A DNA stretch of 64,000 nucleotides from JARRNE01 sp963824085 (GCA_963824085.1 CAWGNT010000019.1:62001-126000); one strand, 5' to 3'; shown: positions 50,513 to 59,389, numbered from the stretch's first letter. The notes: generated by a model from the sequence alone, not told the origin. Program-made: numbers and translations.

Positions 50513-51889
50513 ATGCCATACCCCGCAGACCCTACCTCGCCAACCAGCAAGCCGGCGCTCTATGGCGAGCAGACGCGCCGCGCGTTAGAGAACTTCCCGA
50601 TCAGCGGTCGCCCCCTCCCGCCGGCCTTCATACATGCACTCGGACTGATCAAGGCCTGTGCCGCCCGCGTCAACGGTCAGCTGGGTCGGCTGCCCCCCGC
50701 CATCGCGGAGGCAGTCGCCTCGGCGGCCGACCAAGTGGCCGCCGGACGGCATGATGATCAGTTTCCGGTCGACACCTTCCAGACGGGGTCGGGCACGAGC
50801 AGCAACATGAATGCCAACGAAGTGATCGCCAGCCTCGCCGCGCAGCATGCGGAGCGCCCGGTCCACCCCAACGACGACGTCAACGCCGGACAAAGCAGCA
50901 ACGATGTTGTCCCCACGGCCATCCATCTCAGTGCGGCTCGCGAGCTTCAAGGGCTTAAACAGGCACTGAAGGCACTGATCGACTGCATCGACCGGCGCGC
51001 AGCCGAATTCACCGACCTGGTCAAGACCGGCCGCACTCACCTTATGGACGCAGTTCCCCTCACTCTGGCCCAGGAGCTGTCCGGCTGGAGCGCGCAGCTC
51101 GAATCCTCCATCGCGCGCCTGGAAGCGACCGAGGTGCGCCTTCTGCGCCTGGCTCAAGGCGGCACGGCGGTGGGAACCGGGCTCAACGGCCACCCCGAGT
51201 TTGCCGTCCGCTTCGCCGCAGAGCTCACCCGGCGCAGCGGCCTTCCCTTTCACGCGGGGGAGAACGTCTTCGAGCTGATCGCCAGCCAAGACACAGCCGC
51301 CGAGCTCAGCGGACAGCTGCGTGTGACGGCCCTGTCCCTGCTCAAGGTCGCCACGGATCTCAGGTGGATGAACAGCGGCCCAGCCGCCGGCCTGGCGGAG
51401 ATCCGGCTCCCCAAGCTGCAGGCGGGCAGCAGCATCATGCCCGGCAAGGTCAACCCCGTGATCCCGGAGGCGGCAGCCATGGTCTGCGTCCAGGTGATCG
51501 GACTTGACGCGGCGATTGCGCTCGCCGCCCAGGACAACCGCTTTCAGCTGTGCACAATGCTGCCGCTGATTGCGGCGGATTTGCTGGAGCAGATCGCCCT
51601 GCTCACTCAGGCTGCCCGTGTGTTGGCGGACAAGGCGATCGCGGGCTTCGAGGTCAACCGTGCCCGCATCGCGCAATCCGTGGCACGCAATGCCATGCTG
51701 GTCACTGCCCTGGCCCCCCGCATCGGTTACGACCTGGCTGCGAAGATCGCACAGCGCGCGCTGGCAGAGGACCGCGCGATCCTCGATGTGGCGCGTGAAG
51801 AGTCGGATGTCCCAGAGGCGGAGCTGCGCACCATGCTCGAGCCGGCGGGCTTGACGGGGCATCCGGGATCGGAGGGCAAAACAGGCTGA
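50513..51889 (+). CDS. fumC: Class II fumarate hydratase
   Basis: Iron-independent fumarase (fumarate plus water to malate) of the fumarase/aspartase superfamily, 458 residues, tetrameric in the family. Signature motifs: TGSGTSSNMNANEV (substrate binding), NDDVNAGQSSNDVVPTA, TGRTHLMDAVPLTLAQE, and the catalytic loop GSSIMPGKVNP near residue 315. The THLMDA segment and overall pattern fit fumarase C better than aspartase, but aspartate ammonia-lyase is the alternative. ATG 50513 is preceded in frame by GTG 50510; the ribosome binding site is weak. An oxidant-resistant fumarase next to stress genes makes sense but the link is only positional. Confidence 0.9.
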   Translation: MPYPADPTSPTSKPALYGEQTRRALENFPISGRPLPPAFIHALGLIKACAARVNGQLGRLPPAIAEAVASAADQVAAGRHDDQFPVDTFQTGSGTSSNMNANEVIASLAAQHAERPVHPNDDVNAGQSSNDVVPTAIHLSAARELQGLKQALKALIDCIDRRAAEFTDLVKTGRTHLMDAVPLTLAQELSGWSAQLESSIARLEATEVRLLRLAQGGTAVGTGLNGHPEFAVRFAAELTRRSGLPFHAGENVFELIASQDTAAELSGQLRVTALSLLKVATDLRWMNSGPAAGLAEIRLPKLQAGSSIMPGKVNPVIPEAAAMVCVQVIGLDAAIALAAQDNRFQLCTMLPLIAADLLEQIALLTQAARVLADKAIAGFEVNRARIAQSVARNAMLVTALAPRIGYDLAAKIAQRALAEDRAILDVAREESDVPEAELRTMLEPAGLTGHPGSEGKTG

Positions 51890-51901
51890 ATGCCTAGCGC
51901 G

Positions 51902-52111
51902 TCAACCTCGCTTGACGCCGCTGCGCTCCTCGAAAGTCTCCTCCATCTGCGCAGCGCGCTCGCGCTCCCACTGCGCATGACACTCTGCACCGCAGAAGTA
52001 CAGGACATAGTCGTGCCCCTCGGGATAGACCGCTTCCGAGGCAGGAATCCACTTCTTGCACATGGCGCACTCAACCTGCCCCTCAGAAGGCGTGTTCTTC
52101 GCTTCACCCAT
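51902..52111 (-). CDS. Small zinc-ribbon-like protein
   Basis: Protein of 69 residues with four cysteines and His arranged as CAMCKKWIPASEAV and YFCGAECHAQWERER, a likely single zinc site of TRASH/ribbon type. The C-terminus is charged (MEETFEERSGVKRG). AGAGGAGGTGACC precedes ATG 52111. Function unknown. It is convergent with fumC, 12 bp apart. Confidence 0.7.
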   Translation of the reverse strand: MGEAKNTPSEGQVECAMCKKWIPASEAVYPEGHDYVLYFCGAECHAQWERERAAQMEETFEERSGVKRG

Positions 52112-52151
52112 GGTCACCTCCTCTGGTTTCTAAGGCGCTGAAGTAAAGGCA

Positions 52152-52181
52152 TTTAAACCGGCAAGGCGCCAATACCTGCAA
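52152..52181 (-). promoter_or_regulatory. Candidate sigma-70 promoter for the zinc-ribbon gene
   Basis: On the minus strand TTGCAG (52176-52181) and TTTAAA (52152-52157) are separated by 18 bp, about 40 bp upstream of ATG 52111. The fit to consensus is moderate, but the AT-rich -10 stands out in this GC-rich sequence. Confidence 0.35.
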
Positions 52182-52375
52182 CCGCTTGACGACGAAGATG
52201 ACATGACCCAATGGGGGAGCGCCGCCTTCACGGCAACTTGGCGTCTTCGTTGGTGTCCTTGGTTTCTTGGCGGTTCCAACTGCTTGAATGTGCCTAAGGA
52301 GACGCTGATCGAATGAGCGTCTCTTGGGGGGCGGAACGCGCTGCGCCCGCGACGCGCACACTAACGGCTTCCTGG

Positions 52376-52816
52376 TCAGAAAGCGTCTCCGCGCACCCGC
52401 TCCACCTGCTCCGGTGCAGGACCGCGAGACTGCACGAATGGAGGTCCGGCCAAGACATCGAGCAAGCGAACGCGCGTAAGCAGCCCGACGGGGTGGTCGG
52501 CCCCGTCGCACACCACAAGTACATCGGCGCCCCTCTCGCCCATGACGGCCCGCGCCTCCGCGAGACCGATGTCGGACGCACATCGGACCGGCTCGCGCGA
52601 CATCACGCGGTCGACCGAAGCGGTCCGCGGATCCAGGCCGTCACCGCAGCCGCAGACGGCCAGATCGTGAGCGCTCACCGTCGCAAGCAGGCGCCCGTCT
52701 TCCTCCACGAGCAGGACGTCGGTTGCGCCCACGCGCATCAGCGTGCCTGCCTCTTGCAGGCTGGCGCCAGGTGAGACCTTGGTCAGATTCACTTCCATCA
52801 GCTCGGCAGCGAGCAT
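52376..52816 (-). CDS. Two-CBS-domain protein
   Basis: Stand-alone pair of CBS domains, 146 residues, of the kind that bind AMP/ATP or other adenosyl ligands and control a partner. First unit: MEVNLTKVSPGASLQEAG, GATDVLLVEEDGRLLATVSA. Second unit: VMSREPVRCASDIGLAEARA, GADVLVVCDGADHPVGLL. ATG 52816 is preceded by GGGAG. It is 23 bp downstream of the small acidic gene at 52840, probably the same operon. A CBS protein and an HPP transporter follow on the other strand, so energy-state sensing seems a theme of this region. Confidence 0.87.
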   Translation of the reverse strand: MLAAELMEVNLTKVSPGASLQEAGTLMRVGATDVLLVEEDGRLLATVSAHDLAVCGCGDGLDPRTASVDRVMSREPVRCASDIGLAEARAVMGERGADVLVVCDGADHPVGLLTRVRLLDVLAGPPFVQSRGPAPEQVERVRGDAF

Positions 52817-52839
52817 GACTAAGCTCCCGTTGACGCTCG

Positions 52840-53121
52840 TCAACCGTGTTTGGTGGGCGCGGCGTGAGGCTCCAAGTCCACCCCCAGCTGCTCCAGGGCC
52901 TTCAGCACGGCATCGAGCGTGACCTCCATAGGCCGAGCTGAGATCATGTTTTCTTCCTCCGCGACCATCTCCTCGCGGAGGTCCTGCTCCCACTGGCGCA
53001 GAAGCCTGATCTTCTCGTCGCGGCCGAGGTCACCGCGCCCTAGGACGTCGTGAGGGCTCGCAGCCTCGAAGCCCGACAGCTCTCGTTTGAGGTTCTCCGG
53101 TACCCGGTTCGTATCTGCCAT
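52840..53121 (-). CDS. Small charged hypothetical protein
   Basis: Protein of 93 residues from ATG 53121, which follows GGGAGGCGAACA. The central helix is strongly charged (IRLLRQWEQDLREEMVAEEE) and precedes NMISARPMEVTLDAVLKALE. I have seen similar small proteins in sulfur- and metal-oxidising proteobacteria, from memory, without function. Upstream of the CBS gene on the same strand, 23 bp apart. No signal peptide. Confidence 0.65.
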   Translation of the reverse strand: MADTNRVPENLKRELSGFEAASPHDVLGRGDLGRDEKIRLLRQWEQDLREEMVAEEENMISARPMEVTLDAVLKALEQLGVDLEPHAAPTKHG

Positions 53122-53411
53122 TGTTCGCCTCCCACAGCTGTCCTTTCGCTCCGAGCACGGCGCCGCGACGGCTAACCTCCGCCACCGCACTGGACGTCTG
53201 GAGCGTCTGTCGAGTTGGCCGATATCCATGCAAGCGGCGCGCCCTTCGGTTGTACTTCGCTGCCGCAAGAAAAGCTGGTGCTGTCGTGAGCTTGCGAGTC
53301 CGACCAATGTTGACAGCTGCGCTCGGTTGGATCGCTATGGTCACCCCAATACACAGTGGGGTGCCCGCGGCGTCGACATGAAGCCGGTTTCTTCGACGTC
53401 GCAGCGGAGGG

Positions 53412-53921
53412 TCAAGGAAAGGGCGGCGTCCCGGAAGGATCTGTGCCAAGAACCGCGATCTGGGGATGTGCCTGCTTGAGCCTGCGCTCGATCTCTTGCG
53501 CCTGCGCGTCCGGTACGTCCAACAAGAGAACTGTCTCCCCTCGCTTCAAGCCACCCTGCCGACGCGCGACCTCGAGCGCCTCCCGGTCGGCACCTCCGTC
53601 GAGCGCGAGGCGCCAGACCAGCGCTCCGACGAGGGCACAGAGCAAGACAATGGCGATACCCGGCACCGGGCCGATAGGTCCCGTAAATACGGCAATCACA
53701 ATGGTGAGCCCAAGGCCCACCAGACCTCCCGCTATGCCGCCGCGCCACATCGTCTTGCGCGGCCAGCGCAGACGCGAGACCCGGACTGGGAGCGCCTCGA
53801 GCTCGCCCGGGTTCACCGAGAACAATTGAATACGCTGCGAGTCCACGCCTTCGCGCAGCAGCTGCGCGACTGCGCCCTTTGCATCTTGTGCTTCCCGTAT
53901 ACGGGCGTAAATTCGCCTCAT
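53412..53921 (-). CDS. Stress-type membrane protein with glycine-rich hairpin
   Basis: Protein of 169 residues. An N-terminal small alpha/beta part (AQDAKGAVAQLLREGVDSQR, about 11-40) precedes a membrane hairpin with glycine spacing (GGIAGGLVGLGLTIVIAVF and GIAIVLLCALVGALVWRL) and a soluble C-terminal part (VLLLDVPDAQAQEIERRLKQ). The layout resembles general-stress membrane proteins of the DUF1269/YflT-like kind. It shares this architecture with the genes at 46647 and 59102. ATG 53921 has a weak ribosome binding site. Function unknown. Confidence 0.65.
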   Translation of the reverse strand: MRRIYARIREAQDAKGAVAQLLREGVDSQRIQLFSVNPGELEALPVRVSRLRWPRKTMWRGGIAGGLVGLGLTIVIAVFTGPIGPVPGIAIVLLCALVGALVWRLALDGGADREALEVARRQGGLKRGETVLLLDVPDAQAQEIERRLKQAHPQIAVLGTDPSGTPPFP

Positions 53922-54199
53922 CGTCTCGCAAGGCCCTTTGTGATTTGCAGGCTCCGTCTCGTGCCTGCCGGCGGATTGACTCGGGCCAGATCCGGTCGGC
54001 AGGTCCGCAACTTGCTAGCAATGGAAATGCCAGAGGTACGCGCGCAGGAGTACGGGGCCGCCGCGGACGTGCGAGCTTAGCCGGGGCGAAGCCGAAGACC
54101 CTGCCTGCTGCCTCACGAACATCTCACGGTCAGCCGCGCCGCATGCACAGCTGCGAGCGAGGTGGCTTTGACTACCATCAATTCGGGTCTTTCCTTGGA

Positions 54200-54871
54200 A
54201 TGGAACAATTGGACAACTGTCAGCGTTCACTCAGCGCAATGGACGAAAACGAGACAACCACTCCCCCCACCCCAGGCTCCGGCGCGGACGAGCTGCCCGA
54301 GCTCGAGCTGTCCGACGCGGACATCCTGGACGCGATGCGGCACATCCCGGGCTACATTGACATTACCACGGAGGACTTTCGCGCCCTTTACCACCTGGCT
54401 CACACCCACGCGATCCAACGCCTGTTCGGCGCCGTGCAGGCCGAGCGGCTGATGCGCGTTGGGATCGAGCCGCTGGGACCAGATATGCGACTTGACGAGG
54501 CGGCTCGCTCCCTCGCCCGCCAGGGACTCAAGAGTCTTCCGGTGGTGGACGCCGACAATAGGGTGATCGGGATGCTGACGGAAACGGACTTTCTGCGCCG
54601 ACTGCGTGCCGACACCTTCCTGGAGCTGCTGCTACGCCTGATCCAGGACACGGCCGGATTCACTCACCGCTGCCACGAGACGCCGGTACGCGCCGCTATG
54701 ACGGCTCCGGCCGTGACCGTCCGGGGAGGGGCGCGGTTCGCGGAGATCATCGCGGCCTTCCATGCGCATGAGGGACGCGGCATGGCCGTGGTGGATGATG
54801 GCGACAAGCTGCGGGGACTTCTGCTGCGCAAGGACTTCCTGGCGGCGTTCCACCTGGAGGACCTCCTGTGA
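54200..54871 (+). CDS. CBS-domain protein coupled to HPP transporter
   Basis: Protein of about 223 residues with an acidic N-terminus (DELPELELSDADILDAMRHI) and two CBS units: LGPDMRLDEAARSLARQGLK, LPVVDADNRVIGMLTETDFL and VRAAMTAPAVTVRGGARFAE, GMAVVDDGDKLRGLLLRKDF. The stop overlaps the GTG start of the HPP gene (54868), so the two are translationally coupled. In other bacteria HPP and CBS are fused in one chain, so this is the split form. The start is uncertain: ATG 54200 or ATG 54239, neither with a good ribosome binding site. Confidence 0.85.
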   Translation: MEQLDNCQRSLSAMDENETTTPPTPGSGADELPELELSDADILDAMRHIPGYIDITTEDFRALYHLAHTHAIQRLFGAVQAERLMRVGIEPLGPDMRLDEAARSLARQGLKSLPVVDADNRVIGMLTETDFLRRLRADTFLELLLRLIQDTAGFTHRCHETPVRAAMTAPAVTVRGGARFAEIIAAFHAHEGRGMAVVDDGDKLRGLLLRKDFLAAFHLEDLL

Positions 54872-55416
54872 GCATCCAGGGCTACTTCCGCAAGATGCGC
54901 GGGAGCACTCGCGGGAGCCCCCCGCGAGTGAGCGGCAGCGAGATTGCCTGGTCCTGGATCGGCGCATTCCTCGGCATCGCCGCGGTCGCCTGGGTGCATC
55001 GGCTGTTCTTAGAGGGCGGGGATCTCACCCTGATCATCGGATCGTTCGGCGCCTCGGCAGTACTGGTGTACGGCGCCATACGGAGCCCACTCGCGCAGCC
55101 CCGAAATCTGGTTGGCGGACACTTGGTCTCCGCCGTGGTCGGCGTCGCAAGCTGGAAGCTCCTGCAGCACGATCCCTGGCTCGCTCAGGCCGTGGCGGTC
55201 GCGACTGCGATCGCCCTCATGCATGCCACTAAGACGCTGCACCCTCCGGGCGGGGCGACGGCGCTGATCGCCGTCATCGGCTCCAAGCAGATCCACGACT
55301 TGGGCTTCTTCTACTGCCTGGTTCCCGCCACCCTGGGTCCGCTCATCCTGCTTGTCGTGGCCCTGCTGGTGAACAACATCCCCAAGACCCGCCGCTACCC
55401 CGAGGTCTGGTTCTGA
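54868..55416 (+). CDS. HPP family integral membrane protein
   Basis: Membrane protein of 182 residues with about four segments (IAWSWIGAFLGIAAVAWV, LIIGSFGASAVLVYGAI, HLVSAVVGVASWKLL, LVPATLGPLILLVVALLVNN) and the family signature LHPPGGATALIAVIG. HPP proteins of plant and cyanobacterial origin have been linked to nitrite transport in plastids; the bacterial substrate is uncertain. GTG 54868 overlaps the upstream CBS stop. The CBS pair probably regulates it. A hairpin with a T-run follows the stop. Confidence 0.9.
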   Translation: MSIQGYFRKMRGSTRGSPPRVSGSEIAWSWIGAFLGIAAVAWVHRLFLEGGDLTLIIGSFGASAVLVYGAIRSPLAQPRNLVGGHLVSAVVGVASWKLLQHDPWLAQAVAVATAIALMHATKTLHPPGGATALIAVIGSKQIHDLGFFYCLVPATLGPLILLVVALLVNNIPKTRRYPEVWF

Positions 55417-55440
55417 GCAGTCTCCGCGAACCTGAGCGGA

Positions 55441-55462
55441 AGCCCCGAGCTCCGGGCTTTTC
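55441..55462 (+). terminator. Intrinsic terminator after the CBS-HPP operon
   Basis: AGCCC and GGGCT flank a self-complementary GAGCTC and are followed by TTTT. It lies 24 bp after the HPP stop and before the convergent antiporter gene, as expected for a terminator. Confidence 0.6.
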
Positions 55463-55548
55463 GTCCTTGGCAGCCGCACCGCCGTGGTGGATAACCCCCT
55501 ACGCCGGGCAAATGCACCAGCCGTCCCCGTCTGGCTGCTGGCGTGAGA

Positions 55549-56775
55549 TCAACGTCTGGACCCGACGACCCGCTGCAGGGCCACCGGCGTGAGCAAGGTC
55601 GTGACAAGTGCCATCAGGACGACCGCCGAGAACATATAGCGCACCACGTCCGGCGCCGGGTCGGGATGATTGAACAGCCCGGCCCTCAACGCGATATCCG
55701 CCACGATCAGCTCGACAGCCCCGCGGGAGCTCATCCCAACACCGACACCGAGGGACTCCCGCGCGCCGAGCCCTGACCAATAGGCCGGAAGGCCCGCTCC
55801 GACCAATTTGCCGGCGAAGGCCGCGGCAATTATCAGGACCACGAAGACGGGGATGTGCACCGCGGCCGCCGTATCCAAGTGAAGCCCGATGGAGGCAAAG
55901 AACAGCGGTGCAAGGAAGCCTGTGGTGAAGGTGCTCAGCCGCTCCCTCAGCGCGCGGTACACATCCGCGTCGATCGTCTGGTGGACGAAAAAGAGTCCGG
56001 CGACAAAGGCCCCGAGGATGAAATGGATGCCGAGTGCCTCGGCGATCAGGGCGTACGTCAACGCCGCGATCAATAAGGCGCTGAACTCGAGCTCCTCTGC
56101 GTAAGAACGTCTGATCAGTCGCCCCAACCTTGGAAACAGGTACCATCCGACCAGACCCGTAATGGCGAAGAACGCCGCGATCCGCCCCAGGATGAGGCCT
56201 AAGGAGGAGAGGTCCGGCAAGTCCCCAGTCTTGATCACGGCAGTCAGAACCGCCAGCAAGATCAGGCTGAGCACGTCGTCGAACACTGCAGCCGAGACGA
56301 TCGTCTGGCCGATGCGGGTCTTGAGGTGTCCCAGCTCCATAAGGACCTTCACGGAGACGGGCACCGCCGTAATTGCGAGTGCGGTCGCAAGGAACAGGCT
56401 CTGGGCCATCCGGAAATCGGACGCGGGAATAAAGATCCAGCCGAGCGCGAATCCGCCTAAGAGCGGAACCACCATGCCGCCCAGAGCGACCCCCAGCGCG
56501 GACCGTGAGCTCGCGGCGAGCTCACGGGGGTGCATCTCGACGCCGGCGAGCAGCATGAGGAAGAAGATGGCGAGGTCGGTAAGCGAGACGAACACCTCAT
56601 TCGACGGCAAGGACGCGAGTACCGGCAGGCTGCCGGAGAAGTGGTGAGCCACCAGTCCCAAGACGATCCCAGAGAGCAGCTCGCCGACCAAGGCGGGCTG
56701 CCGCAAACGCACGGCGATCTCTCCGCAGAGCCGCGTGACGAGTAGTAGGATCAAGAGGATGTACAGCAGCTGCAA
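55549..56775 (-). CDS. CPA2-type cation/proton antiporter
   Basis: Membrane protein of 408 residues with about 12 hydrophobic segments, of the NapA/KefB type (monovalent cation:proton antiporter 2). It has LAIFFLMLLAGVEMHPRELA near residue 68, the unwound-helix region LATALAITAVPVSVKVL, the paired acidic residues in SAAVFDDVLSLILLAVL and RGAVELIVADIALRAGL. There is no RCK/TrkA-N regulatory tail, so it is the short form. The start is TTG 56775 with GGAGG seven bases before. It would exchange Na+ or K+ for protons in pH or salt stress. It is convergent with the HPP gene. Confidence 0.9.
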   Translation of the reverse strand: MQLLYILLILLLVTRLCGEIAVRLRQPALVGELLSGIVLGLVAHHFSGSLPVLASLPSNEVFVSLTDLAIFFLMLLAGVEMHPRELAASSRSALGVALGGMVVPLLGGFALGWIFIPASDFRMAQSLFLATALAITAVPVSVKVLMELGHLKTRIGQTIVSAAVFDDVLSLILLAVLTAVIKTGDLPDLSSLGLILGRIAAFFAITGLVGWYLFPRLGRLIRRSYAEELEFSALLIAALTYALIAEALGIHFILGAFVAGLFFVHQTIDADVYRALRERLSTFTTGFLAPLFFASIGLHLDTAAAVHIPVFVVLIIAAAFAGKLVGAGLPAYWSGLGARESLGVGVGMSSRGAVELIVADIALRAGLFNHPDPAPDVVRYMFSAVVLMALVTTLLTPVALQRVVGSRR

Positions 56776-56954
56776 CAGTAGCCTCCTGGTCGGTGGTCCC
56801 TATGGCCGAACCCGTCTACGATGGGCGCAGGCTCCGTGCCAGCCGAGTTGCTGCCGCTCTTTTCAATGTCCCTCTGGTCCAGAGGCGAAAGGCCCGGGTG
56901 AGCTCGGTGTAGAGTTTGCGCTCCTTGCCGGCATGCGGGAGCAGGTGCACCTCA

Positions 56955-58094
56955 ATGAAAATCTTCCTGTGCGATGCCTGCGGGCAGCCCATCTTCTTCG
57001 AGAATGTGCAGTGTACCCAATGCGGACACACGCTCGGGTATCTGCCGGACCGCAGTCGGCTAAGCGCCATCGAGAAGGACGGAGAAGGGTTTTGGCGCCC
57101 CCTTGCGCCGGACGCCGGAGGGAGGTCCTACCGCATGTGCGCCAACTACGCCGCAGAGTCGACCTGCAACTGGATGATCCCGTCCGAGCACGAAGGGGCG
57201 TACTGCCAGGCCTGCCGCCTGAACCAGACAATCCCTGACCTCAGCCGACGGGAGAATCGGGTTCTCTGGGGACGCCTGGAGAGCGCCAAACGGCGTCTGA
57301 TTTACAGCCTGCTGCGGCTCGGACTGCCCCTCGCCGGGAAGGGCGAAGACAAAGACGGTGGGCTCGCCTTTGCATTTCTGGCCGATCCGGACCCGCCCTT
57401 TCGCGAAACCGACCGGATCGTGACCGGACACGCCGGCGGCCTAATCACCATCAATATCGCGGAGGCCGACGACGCCGTCCGTGAGCGCATGCGACAGAGC
57501 ATGGCCGAGCCCTACCGCACCATCCTCGGCCACCTGCGCCACGAGAGCGGACACTACTACTGGCAACGGCTCGTGTCCGAGACTCCCTGGCACACCCGTT
57601 TTCGCAGCCTGTTCGGCGACGAGACCACGGATTATGCACGCTCGCTCCAGCGGCACTATGACCAGGGCCCGCCGGCGGACTGGCCGACCCGCTTTATCAG
57701 CGGCTATGCCAGCAGCCACCCATGGGAAGATTGGGCGGAGACCTGGGCGCACTACCTGCACATCGTGGACACACTCGAGACCGCCTATCAGTTCGGGCTG
57801 CGCGTAGCGCCTCGCTCCGCTCCGAATGACTCCCTATCCGCGGAGCCCGCGTTCGATCCGTACGAGAGCGAGGTGCTCGACCCGCTCATGGACCACTGGC
57901 TGCCGCTCACCTACGCCGTCAACAGCCTGAACCGCAGTATGGGACAGCGGGATCTATATCCGTTCGTGCTCCCCGCCCCCGGCGTGGAAAAGCTCGACCT
58001 GGTGCACCAGGTCATCAGAGGGGCCCGCTCGTCCACAGAGTCCTCCCGACGCCCGCCAGCCGCGCCCGACACCGATCAGGAGACCGATCGCTAA
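56955..58094 (+). CDS. Zinc-ribbon putative metallopeptidase
   Basis: Protein of 379 residues. The N-terminal zinc ribbon has CDACGQPIFFENVQCTQCGH, followed by a second Cys cluster (CANYAAESTCNW and CQACRLNQTIP). The catalytic part has the HExxH motif in LRHESGHYYWQRL and a downstream Glu/His region (PWEDWAETWAHYLHIVDTLE). This is the layout of the zinc-binding metallopeptidase family with N-terminal ribbon (DUF2248-type), which has no known substrate. ATG 56955 follows GGGAGCAGG. The C-terminal 30 residues are proline- and arginine-rich. No signal peptide; cytoplasmic. Confidence 0.86.
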   Translation: MKIFLCDACGQPIFFENVQCTQCGHTLGYLPDRSRLSAIEKDGEGFWRPLAPDAGGRSYRMCANYAAESTCNWMIPSEHEGAYCQACRLNQTIPDLSRRENRVLWGRLESAKRRLIYSLLRLGLPLAGKGEDKDGGLAFAFLADPDPPFRETDRIVTGHAGGLITINIAEADDAVRERMRQSMAEPYRTILGHLRHESGHYYWQRLVSETPWHTRFRSLFGDETTDYARSLQRHYDQGPPADWPTRFISGYASSHPWEDWAETWAHYLHIVDTLETAYQFGLRVAPRSAPNDSLSAEPAFDPYESEVLDPLMDHWLPLTYAVNSLNRSMGQRDLYPFVLPAPGVEKLDLVHQVIRGARSSTESSRRPPAAPDTDQETDR

Positions 58095-58205
58095 GGCGGC
58101 TCCGAGGTGATAGAAGGTCTGTTGTTCGTCGAGCACGGCTAGCGTTTGGGGATGATCAGGACGGACCCTAATGGTCTTGAAGCAAAGCGGAAGCCGGGTG
58201 CTGTC

Positions 58206-58221
58206 TGGCCCAAAGATTGCG
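58206..58221 (+). promoter_or_regulatory. Candidate sigma-54 (-24/-12) promoter
   Basis: TGGCCCA, four bases, then TTGCG: the GG and GC pairs are separated by exactly 10 bases as sigma-54 requires, with only the -24 element's A replaced by C. It lies 45 bp upstream of the BON gene start at 58266. The window also encodes a GAFTGA-type activator (47317-48753) that could use it. Confidence 0.6.
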
Positions 58222-58265
58222 TGCTATACCAACAGTGGGGACACATGCGTAGGGAGGCGACATCG

Positions 58266-59015
58266 ATGAAGGCTGCGGCGGAGATACCCATGGGAACGTC
58301 CAATGACACCCTGTTCCAGACCCTCAGTAAGCACATACGCGCAGCATGGGAGCAGGACAGTGCGGTGAATACCGAGCGCGACGCCCTGGATGTGGTTGCC
58401 GGCGATCCGCCGGCTGTCAGCGGCGAGGTGGCGGACGTGATGGTCAAACGCCGGGCGGCCCGCCTGGCCCGAGAGGCCGCACCGGGAAGAGAGGTGGCCG
58501 ACCACATCCTGCTCCATGCCGATCCCCCGGTAGCCGATGCCTTATTGGCACGCCGAGCGCTTGACCTCATTTCGCGCCACCGGGCCTTTCTCTACATCTC
58601 GGTCACCCCGTGGGAGCCGACTGCGTCATCGGACCTGGCGGACTGGATTGGCGTCGAGGTCCAAGCAGGCAAGATCGTGCTGCACGGTCGCGTCAACACC
58701 CTGACACATCGGCGACTGGCGGAAGTGCTCGCGTGGCGGCTGCCAGGCTGTCGCGACGTGCTGAACCTCCTCCACGTCGAGCCTCCCCAACAGGACAATG
58801 ACGGTGAGATCACCGATGCGGCGGAGCAAGCGCTGCGTACCGTACTGGGCCCGAGCGCCGAGCGGGTAAGGGTAACGACCCGCCTCCAGAGAGTGACCTT
58901 GAGCGGGGTGGTGGACAATGCCTCTCGGCATCATCTGGCCCTCGAGGTGTGCTGGTCGATCCCCGGGGTTCACTGGGTCGAAGACAAGCTGTCCGTTCCA
59001 CATGCGCGTATCTGA
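58266..59015 (+). CDS. BON-domain protein (cytoplasmic-type), sigma-54 candidate target
   Basis: Protein of 249 residues with three BON-like units: GDPPAVSGEVADVMVKRRAA, GVEVQAGKIVLHGRVNTLTH with LPGCRDVLNLLHVEPP, and VRVTTRLQRVTLSGVVDNAS with EVCWSIPGVHWVEDKLSV. ATG 58266 follows GTAGGGAGGCGACATCG. No signal peptide. It is paralogous to the gene at 37970-38665, which has the same three-unit order and matching C/W and P-x-V positions near the end. A likely sigma-54 promoter precedes it, so it may be a stress-response output of the NtrC-type regulator in this window. Confidence 0.82.
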   Translation: MKAAAEIPMGTSNDTLFQTLSKHIRAAWEQDSAVNTERDALDVVAGDPPAVSGEVADVMVKRRAARLAREAAPGREVADHILLHADPPVADALLARRALDLISRHRAFLYISVTPWEPTASSDLADWIGVEVQAGKIVLHGRVNTLTHRRLAEVLAWRLPGCRDVLNLLHVEPPQQDNDGEITDAAEQALRTVLGPSAERVRVTTRLQRVTLSGVVDNASRHHLALEVCWSIPGVHWVEDKLSVPHARI

Positions 59016-59101
59016 GAGCCGTATATCTGCCGAACCGCGTTGCAGCATCTGAAGGTGTTGGCACGCTAAGCGGTTCAAATGCTTTCTCTTAAGGACGAGC
59101 C

Positions 59102-59389
59102 ATGGACACCCTACCCCACGATCACAGACGCGCGCTTCTGGCTTTCTACGACGCCGGCGACCATGCCGAAGCGGCACTGCGGGAGATCATCGAGCGCGAC
59201 TTCCCCCTCGACCGGATATCCCTCCTCGGAAAGGCTAGCGCCTCCGGGGACGACCCCTTGGGCGTCTACCATGCCGTGATCGGCTATGCACTAACCGCCA
59301 TCGTGCCCTGGCTGGCCTATGCGAGCTGGCACGCCTATCGCGACACCCTGGTCCCCAACCGGCAGCACTTATCGGCCGTAGGACCGTAG
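59102..59389 (+). CDS. Short stress-type protein, probably truncated
   Basis: Protein of 95 residues: an N-terminal alpha/beta unit (FYDAGDHAEAALREIIERDF, SLLGKASASGDDPLGVYH) runs directly into one hydrophobic segment (ALTAIVPWLAYASWHAY) and a short tail. Relatives of this layout (compare 53412) have a longer glycine-rich membrane hairpin, so the middle may have been lost by deletion at about residue 58. AAGGACGAGCC precedes ATG 59102. Function unknown. It lies 86 bp after the BON gene on the same strand. Confidence 0.55.
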   Translation: MDTLPHDHRRALLAFYDAGDHAEAALREIIERDFPLDRISLLGKASASGDDPLGVYHAVIGYALTAIVPWLAYASWHAYRDTLVPNRQHLSAVGP

